Positions 26,190 through 34,980 of a stretch of 64,000 bases of DNA are shown here, piece after piece. Made by a program: the position numbers and the translations under genes. Within the stretch, counting starts at the first letter, position 1, and every line of letters starts with the position of its first letter. The DNA comes from Gemmatimonadota bacterium (GTDB taxonomy: Bacteria; Gemmatimonadota; Gemmatimonadetes; Gemmatimonadales; Gemmatimonadaceae). The DNA lies in contig JAQBQB010000004.1 of assembly GCA_028287235.1 (NCBI GenBank), forward strand, positions 46,423-110,422, in the 5' to 3' direction. A model generated the notes under the pieces. The model searched no databases. It was not told where the DNA came from and worked only from the letters and a program-made list of their open reading frames with translations.

Positions 26190-27496
26190 CCGGCCTTACG
26201 GCGCATCACGATGCGCAGCGGGTTTCCGGTGAAGCCCCAGAATCCTCGGAAGCCGTTGTGCAGATACCTGATGTAATGCTCTTCGACGAGATCGGGATTG
26301 TTGCCGAACACGGCGATGGTCGGCGGATCGGTCTCCACCTGCGTCGCGTAGTTCAGCTTGATCTCGCGTCCCGCGTGCTGCGGCGGCTGGAGACGCGCGA
26401 GCAGCTCGCCGAGCTTCTCGTTCACTTCGGAGGTCGAGATGCGCTTCGCGCGCTGCTGCTCCACCTCGAGCACTGTGTCCATCACGCGATTCACGCGCTG
26501 GCCCGTGAGCGCCGACGTGAACAGAAACGGCACGAACTTGAGGAAGGGCGCCTTTTCGCCGGCCGCCTTCTGGTACTTGGCCGTCGCCTTGTCGTCCTTC
26601 TCGGCGAGGTCCCACTTGTTGACGACGAGGATCAATCCCCGGCCCGCTTCCCACGCGAGCGCGGCGATCTTGAGGTCCTGGTTCTGGATCTCGCCCTCGG
26701 TCGCGTCGACCATCAGGATGCAGATGTTGGCGCGCTCGATCGCGCGCCGCGTGCGCAGCGAGGAGTAGAACTCGATGCCGTCGTCGATCTTGCTCTGGCG
26801 GCGCAGTCCGGCCGTGTCGACGAAGATGAACGGACGCCCGTGATAGCGCATCGGCGTGTCGATCGCGTCGCGCGTGGTGCCGGCGATCTCGGAGACGACC
26901 AACCGCTCTTCGCCGAGCAGCTTGTTCACGAGCGACGACTTGCCGACGTTCGGCTTGCCGATCACGGCGATGCGGAGCGCGGTCTCGACTTCGGGCGTGC
27001 CTTCGGGCAACCGCTTCACGACTTCGTCGAGCAGATCGCCCGAGCCCTTTCCGTTGATTGCCGACACCGGGAACACGTCGCCCGCGCCGAGGTTGTAGAA
27101 CTCGTAGTAGTCGGTGGCGCGCGGGTCGTCCGCCTTGTTGGCGACGACCATCCACGGCTTGCGCGAATTGCGGACCTGCTCCATGACGTGATAGTCGCTC
27201 GGATGCAGCCCCGCCTTCGCGTCGACGACGAAGATCAACAGGTCGGCCTCGCCGATCGCCTCATCCACCTGACGGCGGATCTCGATGTCCATCGGCAGGC
27301 GCGGATCGTCGGCGATACCGCCGGTGTCCACGAGCCAGAAGACGTGCCCCGCCCAGTCGGTCTGCGCAAAGTGGCGGTCGCGGGTGGTGCCCGCCTCTTC
27401 CGACACGATGGCGCTCTCGTCCCCGACGATGCGGTTGAACAAGTGAGACTTGCCGACGTTCGGGCGCCCGATGAGGGCAACGACAGGAATACTCAC
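26186..27496 (-). CDS. der: Ribosome-assembly GTPase Der (EngA)
   Basis: Der is the tandem-GTPase factor needed for 50S ribosomal subunit maturation. In 436 residues there are two G domains and a C-terminal KH-like domain. The first G1 loop is GRPNVGKSHLFNRI (about 9-22) with DTGG and NKAD motifs. The second is GKPNVGKSSLVNKLLG (about 182-197) with DTAGLRRQSK and NKWDLAEKD. The KH-like domain holds the YLHNGFRGFWGFTGNPLRI end. All GTP-binding motifs look intact. Overlaps of four bases with both neighbours put it in the DUF512-plsY-gpsA operon. Confidence 0.97.
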   Translation of the reverse strand: MSIPVVALIGRPNVGKSHLFNRIVGDESAIVSEEAGTTRDRHFAQTDWAGHVFWLVDTGGIADDPRLPMDIEIRRQVDEAIGEADLLIFVVDAKAGLHPSDYHVMEQVRNSRKPWMVVANKADDPRATDYYEFYNLGAGDVFPVSAINGKGSGDLLDEVVKRLPEGTPEVETALRIAVIGKPNVGKSSLVNKLLGEERLVVSEIAGTTRDAIDTPMRYHGRPFIFVDTAGLRRQSKIDDGIEFYSSLRTRRAIERANICILMVDATEGEIQNQDLKIAALAWEAGRGLILVVNKWDLAEKDDKATAKYQKAAGEKAPFLKFVPFLFTSALTGQRVNRVMDTVLEVEQQRAKRISTSEVNEKLGELLARLQPPQHAGREIKLNYATQVETDPPTIAVFGNNPDLVEEHYIRYLHNGFRGFWGFTGNPLRIVMRRKAG

Positions 27497-28779
27497 GCTG
27501 CGGCCTCGGCGCCTTCGTGCAGGAGCACGTCGATGAAGTCGTACGACGGATAGACGGGCATGTTCAATTGCTCTCGGATGGTGATGAACGGCTCATCGTC
27601 GAGGAACAGGCCGTTGTCGTTGATGCACTCCGCTGGAATCAGCGCGAGGTCGAGGTCGTGGCGGTCGGCAAGCGCGCGCCGGATGTCGGCGCCGACGAGC
27701 AAGCCGGCCGTGGTGGTGGTCGGGCCGAACAGCGAATTCTCGGCGACGATGAGCTCGAAGCGGGCACCGGTCGTTGCCGTCAACTGCGCGAGCAGCTCGG
27801 GCATGAGCGGAGCCATCGAGACGCCGGTCACGACCCCGATCTTCCGGCCGTCGAGACGCGGCAGCGACTCCAGTCCTTCGCGCACACGCATGCGGAGCGC
27901 GGCCACCGCACCAATGCCGTTCTCGATCTGCGGAAAATCGCTGTAGTACTCGGCGTCGGGTAGCGGGCGATGGGCGAGCAGATAAAGCTCGTCGGAGCCG
28001 TACACCCACGAATGTCCGCGCTCGTCGCGCGCCCGGGCAGCCCACCGGTCTACCACCTGCAGCAGATCCTCACACTTCTCCGGGCTCATCGACTGCCCCG
28101 TGTAGAGATGGGAGAACTGCGTGAGTCCCACCGGCACGATTGCCACGGACAACACCGCGTCGCCGAGCGCCCAGAGATCGCGGAACGACTCCTCGAGCAC
28201 ATCGCCGTCGTTCAGCCCCGGCACGATCACCATCTGGCCGTGGAACTGAATGCCACCGGCGGCCAGCTTGGTGAGCTGCTCGACGATGTTCGGCACCTTG
28301 GGGTTGTTCAGCAGCACTTTGCGCGCTTCCCACGGCGTGGCGTGCACCGAGATGTAGAGCGGCGACAGCCGGTACTCGAGAATGCGCGCGATGTCGCGCT
28401 CCTTCACGTTCGAGAGCGTGGCGAAGTTGCCGTAGGCGAAGGAGAGACGGTAGTCGTCGTCGCGCACGTAGAGCGGCTTGCGCAGCCCCTTGGGCAGTCC
28501 CTCGATGAAGCAGAACTCGCAGCGGTTGGCGCAGCGGCGAATGGTCGGCGGCTCGAGCTCGAGGCCCATCGCTTCGCCCTCGGGGCGCTCGATCTCGTAG
28601 ACGACTTGCTCGCCGTCGGGCATGCGCGCCTCGATGACGAGCTCGTCCTCGGCGGTCAGGAACTCCCAGTCGAGAAAGTCGGCGATCTCGCGTCCGTTCA
28701 CCGTGAGCAATTCGGTGCCGGACACGATCCCCAACTCTTCCGCGATGCTGCCGTCCTGAACGCCCTTCACCCGAACCAT
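27493..28779 (-). CDS. DUF512 protein: PDZ domain plus radical-SAM-like Fe-S domain
   Basis: A 428-residue protein of the conserved DUF512 family. An N-terminal PDZ-like domain (about 1-75, GSIAEELGIVSGTELLTVNG) is followed by a radical-SAM-like cysteine motif CANRCEFCFIEGLPKG (about 82-97), in which the spacing is Cys-x3-Cys-x2-Cys. The body includes YISVHATPWEARKVLLNN and the DUF512 C-terminal half with GVVTGVSMAPLMPELL. The biochemical role is not established to my knowledge; the adjacency to der is widespread in bacteria. This is the first gene of a nine-gene run, and a ten-base-stem hairpin lies just upstream of its start. Confidence 0.9.
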   Translation of the reverse strand: MVRVKGVQDGSIAEELGIVSGTELLTVNGREIADFLDWEFLTAEDELVIEARMPDGEQVVYEIERPEGEAMGLELEPPTIRRCANRCEFCFIEGLPKGLRKPLYVRDDDYRLSFAYGNFATLSNVKERDIARILEYRLSPLYISVHATPWEARKVLLNNPKVPNIVEQLTKLAAGGIQFHGQMVIVPGLNDGDVLEESFRDLWALGDAVLSVAIVPVGLTQFSHLYTGQSMSPEKCEDLLQVVDRWAARARDERGHSWVYGSDELYLLAHRPLPDAEYYSDFPQIENGIGAVAALRMRVREGLESLPRLDGRKIGVVTGVSMAPLMPELLAQLTATTGARFELIVAENSLFGPTTTTAGLLVGADIRRALADRHDLDLALIPAECINDNGLFLDDEPFITIREQLNMPVYPSYDFIDVLLHEGAEAAA

Positions 28780-28797
28780 TCAACCCACCATTGCAAT

Positions 28798-28826
28798 GGG
28801 GGAGATCATGTGGAGCGATCTCCCCC
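28798..28826 (-). promoter_or_regulatory. Hairpin in the leader of the DUF512-der operon
   Basis: A perfect ten-base inverted repeat (GGGGGAGATC/GATCTCCCCC) with a nine-base loop begins 19 bases upstream of the DUF512 ATG. It may be an operator, an mRNA leader structure or a terminator for an upstream transcript. No T tract follows on the minus strand. The function is inferred from position only. Confidence 0.45.
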
Positions 28827-28967
28827 CGACGAACATTCTGTGCGCGCCAACACGATCGGCGATAGCTCATGCAATCTAGGAGATCACGAGGGCGAAATCA
28901 AGCCAAAATGGCAACTTGGGCCCGCTCTCGACCCTCTCTATCGAGTGCTCCGACGGAGCAAAAACAA

Positions 28968-28996
28968 CGCGCCCGCCGAGTAGCTCGGCGGGCGCG
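28968..28996 (-). terminator. Intrinsic terminator of the TPR protein gene
   Basis: A 13-base GC-rich stem (arms 28968-28980 and 28984-28996) closes on a three-base loop. On the minus strand it is followed by TTGTTTTT, a good U tract. It lies 24 bases past the stop of the 29021 gene. Confidence 0.9.
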
Positions 28997-29020
28997 CTTT
29001 CGATCAAATCCGACCGGCGA

Positions 29021-30643
29021 TCAGCTGATCGGCGCGTACTTGAAGGCGACGATTCCCGCTCCGGTTCCTACGGTCTGGAATGGCGCGCTGGCGTGCGGCG
29101 CTACCGGACCAACGTTGATGTCCTGCGTTGCGACGACGTTCCCCGACTTGTCGACGAACTGGACCTTCACCGTGAAGCTCTTTGCCGCGTCGGTCTGGTT
29201 CGTCAGGCTACCGCCGAGCGTCGCTTTCGCGTCGCCGGGGGTGAACTCGTTGAACACGATCTTCGCGGGCAGCTTCATCATCAAGTCGTTGTACTTGAGC
29301 GCCGAGTCCACGGAAGTTTTCGACGAATCCGTGTACGCCTTGATGATTGGCGTCATGCGCGCCGCCGAGTCGATCGCGGCATTGCGCGCCGCTGCGGTCT
29401 TGGCCGTGTTGGCCTTCTGACCGAGATCCTTGGCCTTGGCCTCCGCGGTCTTCAACTTCGCGTCGTAGCCCTTCTTGATGCTCGCGTAGGCGATCGCGAC
29501 GAGCTGGTAGTTGTCCGGGTTCGACGGGTCCACGGCGAGCAGTTGGCGGGCGTACGGCAGGCCCTGCGCGTACGCGCTGTCGAGCAGATACAGCCGCGAC
29601 AGGTTGTACAGCACGTCGCGGTGGTTCGGGTTCGCCACGCGCGCCGCCTCGAACAGCTTGATCGCGTCCTTGGTCTGGTTCGCGCGCGCTGCGGTCACCG
29701 CCGCGTTCATGAGCGACGCATACGAGAAGGCACTCGGATTCGCGAGCTGGTCGGCATACGAACCCTTGATGGCTGTCGTGTCGCCGCTCATCGTGGCGAG
29801 CCTGGCCTGCCCGGTGCGCACCGCATCGGCGAACTTGGTCCCCGGATCCTTCGCCAGGTCGGCGAACGCCGCTTTGGCTTCGTTCGTGTACATGGCCTTG
29901 TCGGCACCGGTCGCCTGGTCCGCGAGGTCAGTCGCGTAGGTGCCGACGGTCGCCAACATCTGCCGGCGCTGGTCGGCCTGCGCGGTGTCCTTGGCCGCGG
30001 CGATCGCCGACTTGTAGTACGCGATGGCTTCCTTCGGCTGATTGCCCTTCGCCGCGGCCTGCGCGAGCACCATGTAGCCGTACGGGGCGTTGCGCGACAG
30101 CTGGAGCGAACGCTTGGCGTAGTACACGGCGGAGTCGGTGTTGGCACCGTTCGCCAGCTCGATCGCCTTGTTCACGAGATCGACCCAGCCCTTCTGCTGG
30201 CGCCAGGGCGCCGTCGTCGTCGCGCAGTCGGGGTTCGACGCCTCGACCACGGAGAACGCCGAGTCGATGCCGGCGACGAGGTCGTACGGCGCCGCGGGAT
30301 CGGTGACGAAACCGACCGCGCCGCGCGTCGTCATTCCGCTCGTCATGCTCGGCTGCCCCATCCAGAAGACCAGCGTTTTTCCGAGCACGAAGGCGCGCCC
30401 CGTCGGGTTCTTCTTCAAGTCGCCTTCGTTCAGCAACTTCACCGCGTCCTTGAGCTTCGTCGCGGCGTCTTCGGGCTTGCCCGCGTTCTGCGCGAGCTGC
30501 ATGTCCAGCACGGCGCGCGCGACCTGGGCCGGTGATCCTTCGTCGACCTCGCACGCCTTCTGTTGCGCACCAGCGGTTGCCGCCAAGCCGGCGAAAGCAG
30601 CAATCATCAACGCGGGGAGGGTTTTTCCACGCAAAACGGGCAT
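29021..30643 (-). CDS. Secreted tetratricopeptide-repeat protein
   Basis: A 540-residue protein. Residues 1-26 are a signal peptide (ALMIAAFAGLAATAGAQ). Most of the chain (about 35-440) is helical TPR-like sequence, for example YYAKRSLQLSRNAPYGYMVL, PKEAIAYYKSAIAAAKDTAQ and DAIKLFEAARVANPNHRDVL. Residues about 465-540 form an Ig/FxLYD-like beta domain (TLGGSLTNQTDAAKSFTVKV, then PHASAPFQTVGTGAG). It is probably periplasmic, with a scaffolding role; no enzyme motif is seen. AGGAGAG lies seven bases before the ATG. The gene is flanked by intrinsic terminators on both sides and so is probably a single-gene transcript. Confidence 0.8.
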   Translation of the reverse strand: MPVLRGKTLPALMIAAFAGLAATAGAQQKACEVDEGSPAQVARAVLDMQLAQNAGKPEDAATKLKDAVKLLNEGDLKKNPTGRAFVLGKTLVFWMGQPSMTSGMTTRGAVGFVTDPAAPYDLVAGIDSAFSVVEASNPDCATTTAPWRQQKGWVDLVNKAIELANGANTDSAVYYAKRSLQLSRNAPYGYMVLAQAAAKGNQPKEAIAYYKSAIAAAKDTAQADQRRQMLATVGTYATDLADQATGADKAMYTNEAKAAFADLAKDPGTKFADAVRTGQARLATMSGDTTAIKGSYADQLANPSAFSYASLMNAAVTAARANQTKDAIKLFEAARVANPNHRDVLYNLSRLYLLDSAYAQGLPYARQLLAVDPSNPDNYQLVAIAYASIKKGYDAKLKTAEAKAKDLGQKANTAKTAAARNAAIDSAARMTPIIKAYTDSSKTSVDSALKYNDLMMKLPAKIVFNEFTPGDAKATLGGSLTNQTDAAKSFTVKVQFVDKSGNVVATQDINVGPVAPHASAPFQTVGTGAGIVAFKYAPIS

Positions 30644-30667
30644 TGGTTCTCTCCTAGGATCGACTCG

Positions 30668-30687
30668 AAAAAACGGGCATGCGCCCG
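30668..30687 (-). terminator. Intrinsic terminator of uvrC-thrC-larC
   Basis: On the minus strand a five-base stem CGGGC/GCCCG with loop GCAT is followed directly by six T residues, 13 bases past the larC stop codon. This is a classical rho-independent terminator. Confidence 0.88.
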
Positions 30688-30699
30688 AGATTCTTTACA

Positions 30700-31878
30700 C
30701 TAAGCGTCTGAACGGCGTTCCGCCTCTGTGGCGGCCAATCTGGAAATATCCTGCAGAGGTCGGCCGGTCGCCAGTGCGACGCGCTGAACGTCGGCGAATT
30801 CCGGCTTGGCCCGGCGGCGGCCGTTGGGCAGGCTGACGAGCTTGGCGCTGATCTCATGGCCGAGCACGGCCACCGTGATCACCTCGCGCGGCAGCGCGCG
30901 GCGCCGCACGGCGCGATGGCGAACCCCGATCGTCGTCGTTTCGACGAGCAACATGTCCTCGAGCTTCTGTACATCCACCGGGCGGCAGAGCACTTCGAGC
31001 CGCGTACCTGGCCGGCCACGCTTCATCGCCGCCGCCAACATGGTGACGTCGAGCGCGCCCGCGTCGCGAATGCGGTCGGCGACCGCGGCCAGATATTCGG
31101 GGCTCATGTCGTCGATGTCGCACACCAACTCGACGAGATCCTCACTCCCTCCCCCGTTGCCGGCCGCCTCGGCGAGAATCACGCGCAACGCGTTCGCGCG
31201 GCCGTGAAAGTCCTTCGTCCCCGCGCCGAAGCCGCTGCGCAGCGGCAGGTACTCGGCCGGCGGCGGTCCCGAGGAAAGCACGCGCACGAGTGCCGCGCCC
31301 GTGGGCGTCACCAGCTCGCCCGAACCCTCGGGCCCCGGACGAACCGGATGTCCCTCGAGCAGCTTGAGCGTCGCCGGCGCCGGCACGGGCAGAATGCCGT
31401 GTGCCGCCTTCACGCTGCCGTCGCCGAGCGCGACTGCGCCGCAATACACGCGTTCCACGCCGAGCAGCTCGAGTCCCCAAATCACACCGACGACGTCCAG
31501 AATCGCGTCCACCGCGCCGACTTCGTGCAGGTGCACCTCTTCCGGCGGCATGCCGTGGATCTCGCCTTCGGCCGTGGCGATCGCCCAGAACGCGCGGTCA
31601 GCGCGCTCGCGAACCACCTGGGGCGCGCCGCTCTTCGCGACGAGCGTCTGGATGTCGCGAATGTGCCGGCCGTGCGGTTGCGGCGGAATGTCGAAGTCCA
31701 CTTTCTGGCAGACAATCTCGCCGCGAATCACTTCGCGGATCTCGACGCCGATGCCGCTCAGCCCGAGAGTCGCCGGCAGCGCGCGAAGCCACTCGGGGTC
31801 GAGCCCGACGTGCACGAGCGCGCCGAGCGCCATGTCGCCGGCGATGCCGCTGAACGGATCCAGGATCGCGATGCGCAT
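30700..31878 (-). CDS. larC: Nickel-pincer cofactor insertion protein LarC
   Basis: LarC inserts nickel into pyridinium-3,5-bisthiocarboxylic acid mononucleotide, making the cofactor of lactate racemase and related LarA-like epimerases, in a CTP-dependent step. This 392-residue protein begins MRIAILDPFSGIAGDMALGA, with metal-binding residues downstream in GEIHGMPPEEVHLHEVGAVD. VPAPATLKLLEGHPV and the C-terminal VCDIDDMSPEYLAAVADRIR follow. It is one continuous frame, unlike the larC1/larC2 frameshifted form of Lactobacillus. No larA, larB or larE is in the window. Its ATG shares one base with the thrC stop. Confidence 0.93.
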   Translation of the reverse strand: MRIAILDPFSGIAGDMALGALVHVGLDPEWLRALPATLGLSGIGVEIREVIRGEIVCQKVDFDIPPQPHGRHIRDIQTLVAKSGAPQVVRERADRAFWAIATAEGEIHGMPPEEVHLHEVGAVDAILDVVGVIWGLELLGVERVYCGAVALGDGSVKAAHGILPVPAPATLKLLEGHPVRPGPEGSGELVTPTGAALVRVLSSGPPPAEYLPLRSGFGAGTKDFHGRANALRVILAEAAGNGGGSEDLVELVCDIDDMSPEYLAAVADRIRDAGALDVTMLAAAMKRGRPGTRLEVLCRPVDVQKLEDMLLVETTTIGVRHRAVRRRALPREVITVAVLGHEISAKLVSLPNGRRRAKPEFADVQRVALATGRPLQDISRLAATEAERRSDA

Positions 31879-33023
31879 CAGAAGCGGTACGACGCCCCGC
31901 TGCCCGTGTTGAATACGAGCACTTCGGCGTCGCGCGGAATACGGCCCGCCGCGACCAGTTCCTCGGTCACCGCCAGTGCGCAGCCGCCTTCCGGCGCGGC
32001 ATCCACACCGCTCGCGCGCGACAGACGCAGCGTGGCCGCACGAATGGCGTCCTCGCTCACCGCGTGTGCGTCGCCCTTGCTCTCGTACAGCGCGCGTAGG
32101 ATCAAGCGATCGCCGAGCGGCCCGGGAACGCGCAGACCACTGGCGTGCGTCTCGGGATTCTCCCACGGAATCGCTTTCGTCTCGCCCGCCTTGAATGCGC
32201 GCACCATCGGCGCGCATCCGTCGGCCTGCGCGACAACCATGTGCGGCATCGCGACGTCCTTCGGCAGCCATCCGCCATCGCGCATCTCGGCGAACACTTT
32301 CCACATGCCTATCAAGCCCGTGCCGCCGCCGGTGGGATAGATGATGTGCGTGGGCAAGCGCCAGCCGAGCTGCTCGGCGAGCTCGATGCCCATGGTCTTC
32401 TTTCCCTCGATGCGATACGGCTCTTTGAGCGTCGACACGTCGAAGTAGCCGCTCTCGGCGGCGAACTCGCGCGCCTTCTTGCCGGAGTCGCCGATGTGGC
32501 CCGGCACCAACTGCAGGTCCGCGCCGAGCGTGCGAATGGTGTCGAGGATCGGCTTTGGCGTGGACTCGGGCGCGTAGACGCGAACGGGAATGCCGGCGGC
32601 CGCCGCGTACGCGGTGAGCGCAGCACCCGCGTTGCCCGCCGTGGGCACCACAAGCCCTGGCACGTTCAATCCCTTCGCGCGCGTCACGGCGGCGCTCATG
32701 CCGCGCGCCTTGAACGAGCCGGTGGGGTTGAGCCCTTCGTCCTTCACCCAGAGGCGCGCGATGCCGATCTCCTTCGCGAGCTTCGGTACTTCGTGCATCG
32801 GCGTGAGGCCTTCCCCAAGCGACACGGGCGTCTCGCCGTCGCGGAGCGGCATGACACCGGCGTAGCGCCACATGTCCCACCGCGGCGTGACCGCCGTGCG
32901 CGGCGGCATTGGAGAATCATAACGAACGAGAAACGGCTGGCCGCACTTGGGACAGACGGTGGCGCGCGCGTCGCCCGATTCGCGGACGTCGCAGGCGGAA
33001 CATTCGAGATGCCAGGTGCTCAC
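31878..33023 (-). CDS. thrC: Threonine synthase
   Basis: A PLP enzyme converting O-phosphohomoserine to threonine. The 381-residue protein has an N-terminal zinc ribbon with Cys pairs (CSACDVRESG and CPKCGQPF, about 8-31). The PLP lysine lies in DEGLNPTGSFKARGMSAAV (Lys near 105), the phosphate-binding loop is PTGGGTGLIGMWK, and the end is FNTGSGASYRF. The zinc ribbon is typical of one ThrC subgroup and of some related enzymes, so a cysteate synthase-like or other paralogue is a minor alternative. It overlaps uvrC by four bases and larC by one. Confidence 0.9.
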   Translation of the reverse strand: MSTWHLECSACDVRESGDARATVCPKCGQPFLVRYDSPMPPRTAVTPRWDMWRYAGVMPLRDGETPVSLGEGLTPMHEVPKLAKEIGIARLWVKDEGLNPTGSFKARGMSAAVTRAKGLNVPGLVVPTAGNAGAALTAYAAAAGIPVRVYAPESTPKPILDTIRTLGADLQLVPGHIGDSGKKAREFAAESGYFDVSTLKEPYRIEGKKTMGIELAEQLGWRLPTHIIYPTGGGTGLIGMWKVFAEMRDGGWLPKDVAMPHMVVAQADGCAPMVRAFKAGETKAIPWENPETHASGLRVPGPLGDRLILRALYESKGDAHAVSEDAIRAATLRLSRASGVDAAPEGGCALAVTEELVAAGRIPRDAEVLVFNTGSGASYRF

Positions 33024-34912
33024 GGGAGGGGGAGTTCTGTGAAAGTGTCTGGGACTGCGGCTTCGACGACCGATTCCACCGGCACAGGCGCCGGTGCCGT
33101 GGGATTGGTGTCGCGCAACGATTGCAGCACGCGCTCGGCCGTCTTCTGTCCAAAACCCGGAAGGGCGGCGATCGATTCGACGGACGCGTCGCGCACGCCC
33201 TGCAAGCTACCGAAGGCGGCCAGCAATTGCCTCCGCTTCGAGTCGCCGACTCCGGGAATGCGTAACAGCTCCGACGTGATCGTACGCGCCGCGCGGCGCT
33301 TGCGCTGGAACGTGATGGCGAAGCGATGCGCTTCGTCGCGCGCCTGCTGGAGCACCCGCAACGCCGGCGAGCGGCGCGGGAGCTTGAGCGGCTCCGAGCG
33401 TCCGAAGATGAAGATCTCTTCTTCGCGCTTGGCCAGGCTGATGAGCGGCATCGCGCCCAGTCCGAGCGTCTCGAGCGCCGCGTGCGCGGCGTTGAGCTGG
33501 CCCTTGCCGCCGTCGATCAGCACGAGATCGGGGAGCGGCTTCTCGTCCTCGATGCGGCGCGTGAAATAGCGCGTGACGACTTCGTTCATCGACGCGAAAT
33601 CGTCGATGCCCGCCACCGTCTTCACCTTGAACTTGCGGTACTCCGCGCGATACGGCCGTCCGTTTTGAAACCAGACGCACGACGCCACGGTGTCCGTACC
33701 TTGCGCGTGCGAGATGTCGAAGCAGACGAGCGAGCGCGGGACTTTCTGCAAGCCCAATTGGCGCTGCAACTCGTAAATCGGATCGCCCGCCCGCTCGTCC
33801 GCCTCGTCGCCGGTGAGGCGAAGCTCCTCGAGCAGGTGCCGCGCGTTCTGCGTCGCGAGATCGACGAGCTCGCGTCGCGGACCGCGTTGCGGCGCGACGA
33901 TGCTCGTGCGCTCGAGCGACGCTTCGACCAGCTCGCGGTCGTCGGGATCGAACGGTACGAGCAGCTCGTTCGACCGATCCTCGAGCGGCAGATACTTCGC
34001 CGCGAGGTAGGCCTCGAGCACCGCGGCGTCGGTCTCCTCCTCGATGTTCTCGAGAAACTGATGCTCGCGCGCCAACAGGCGGCCGCCGCGGATGCGCATC
34101 AACGCGACCACCGCGTCGTTGCCGTCGCGTGCGTAGCCGAGAACGTCGCGGTCGCCGCCCTCGACGGTCATCACCACGCTCGGCTCTTCCATCCGCTCGA
34201 GATGGTTGAGGGCGTCGCGCAGCTCGGCGGCCCGCTCGAAGTCGAGCGACTCGGCGGCGAGCTCCATCCGCTCGCGCACGCGGCGCACCACTTCCTGCGT
34301 GCGTCCGTCGAGGAAGACGAGGACTTCGTCGATCATCGCGCGGTACTCGCCCTGGGTTTGCGCCAGGATGCACGGCGCCTTGCACCGCTTGATGAAGTAG
34401 TCCAGGCAGGGCCGCTCCGGCATCTGATTGGGCATGTCGAAGTTGCACGAGCGCACCGTGAAGATTCGCTTCACGACGTTGAGCGCCCGCCGCATCGCGC
34501 CCACGTCGGTATACGGCCCGAAGTACCGGCTGCCGTCGTCGACGAGATGCCGCGTCACCCAGACGCGCGGAAAGGGCTCGGCGACGGTGACCTTGATGTA
34601 CGGATACGACTTGTCGTCGCGCAGCGCGATGTTGTACTTCGGCTTGTATTCCTTGATGAGGTTGGCTTCGAGAATGAGCGCGTGCGCCTCGGTGGGCACC
34701 ACGATCGTCTCGAGCGCGCCGACAGCCTGCATGAGCGCGCGGGTCTTGATGCTCTCGGCGTGGTCGCCGGTGACGTAGCTGCGCACGCGCGAACGGAGGC
34801 GCTTGGCTTTCCCGACATACAGCACCGTCCCTTCCCGATCGCGCCAGAGATACACTCCGGGCGACTCGGGGAGATGCGGGACTTTCTCGAGGACGGTGTC
34901 GGGGACGGGCAT
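33020..34912 (-). CDS. uvrC: Excinuclease ABC subunit C
   Basis: UvrC makes the dual incisions of nucleotide excision repair. In 630 residues the order is a GIY-YIG nuclease at about 12-95 (SPGVYLWRDREGTVLYVGKA), a cysteine motif region, a UVR domain near 205-240 (ESLDFERAAELRDALNHLER) and an RNase H-like 5' nuclease at about 365-530 (CFDISHAQGTDTVASCVWF, LVLIDGGKGQLNAA). A tandem helix-hairpin-helix lies at about 550-600 (LRIPGVGDSKRRQLL, IAALPGFGQKTAERVLQSL). Catalytic features are intact. It starts a three-gene operon with thrC and larC. Confidence 0.97.
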   Translation of the reverse strand: MPVPDTVLEKVPHLPESPGVYLWRDREGTVLYVGKAKRLRSRVRSYVTGDHAESIKTRALMQAVGALETIVVPTEAHALILEANLIKEYKPKYNIALRDDKSYPYIKVTVAEPFPRVWVTRHLVDDGSRYFGPYTDVGAMRRALNVVKRIFTVRSCNFDMPNQMPERPCLDYFIKRCKAPCILAQTQGEYRAMIDEVLVFLDGRTQEVVRRVRERMELAAESLDFERAAELRDALNHLERMEEPSVVMTVEGGDRDVLGYARDGNDAVVALMRIRGGRLLAREHQFLENIEEETDAAVLEAYLAAKYLPLEDRSNELLVPFDPDDRELVEASLERTSIVAPQRGPRRELVDLATQNARHLLEELRLTGDEADERAGDPIYELQRQLGLQKVPRSLVCFDISHAQGTDTVASCVWFQNGRPYRAEYRKFKVKTVAGIDDFASMNEVVTRYFTRRIEDEKPLPDLVLIDGGKGQLNAAHAALETLGLGAMPLISLAKREEEIFIFGRSEPLKLPRRSPALRVLQQARDEAHRFAITFQRKRRAARTITSELLRIPGVGDSKRRQLLAAFGSLQGVRDASVESIAALPGFGQKTAERVLQSLRDTNPTAPAPVPVESVVEAAVPDTFTELPLP

Positions 34913-34925
34913 ACGTCAAAAATAG

Positions 34926-34953
34926 TGGGGCGTGGGGCGTGTGGCGTGGGGCG
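34926..34953 (+). repeat. Degenerate TGGGGCG heptad repeat
   Basis: Three full copies of TGGGGCG, with one shortened copy (TGTGGCG) between the second and last, run in tandem between uvrC and murJ. The same heptad, in the other orientation, is repeated three times at 58969-58989 after another gene end. On the + strand the four G runs could in principle fold as a G-quadruplex, though the third is short. Confidence 0.75.
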
Positions 34954-34975
34954 CCGAAGACTCGCGCCCCACGCC
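34943..34975 (-). terminator. Hairpin after murJ
   Basis: A perfect 12-base stem (GGCGTGGGGCGC and its complement) with a nine-base loop lies six bases past the murJ stop codon. Its left arm is built from the heptad repeat unit. The nearest T run on the minus strand (ATTTTTGAC) is about 20 bases further on, inside the uvrC start region, so termination strength is uncertain. Confidence 0.6.
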
Positions 34976-34980
34976 CAACG

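Noticed and set aside
28946..28960. Six-base-stem repeat with a three-base loop near the 28968 terminator
   Set aside because: It is too short to support a function beside a much stronger terminator.
30700..31878. Possible programmed frameshift in larC, as in Lactobacillus
   Set aside because: The gene is a single uninterrupted frame of full length.
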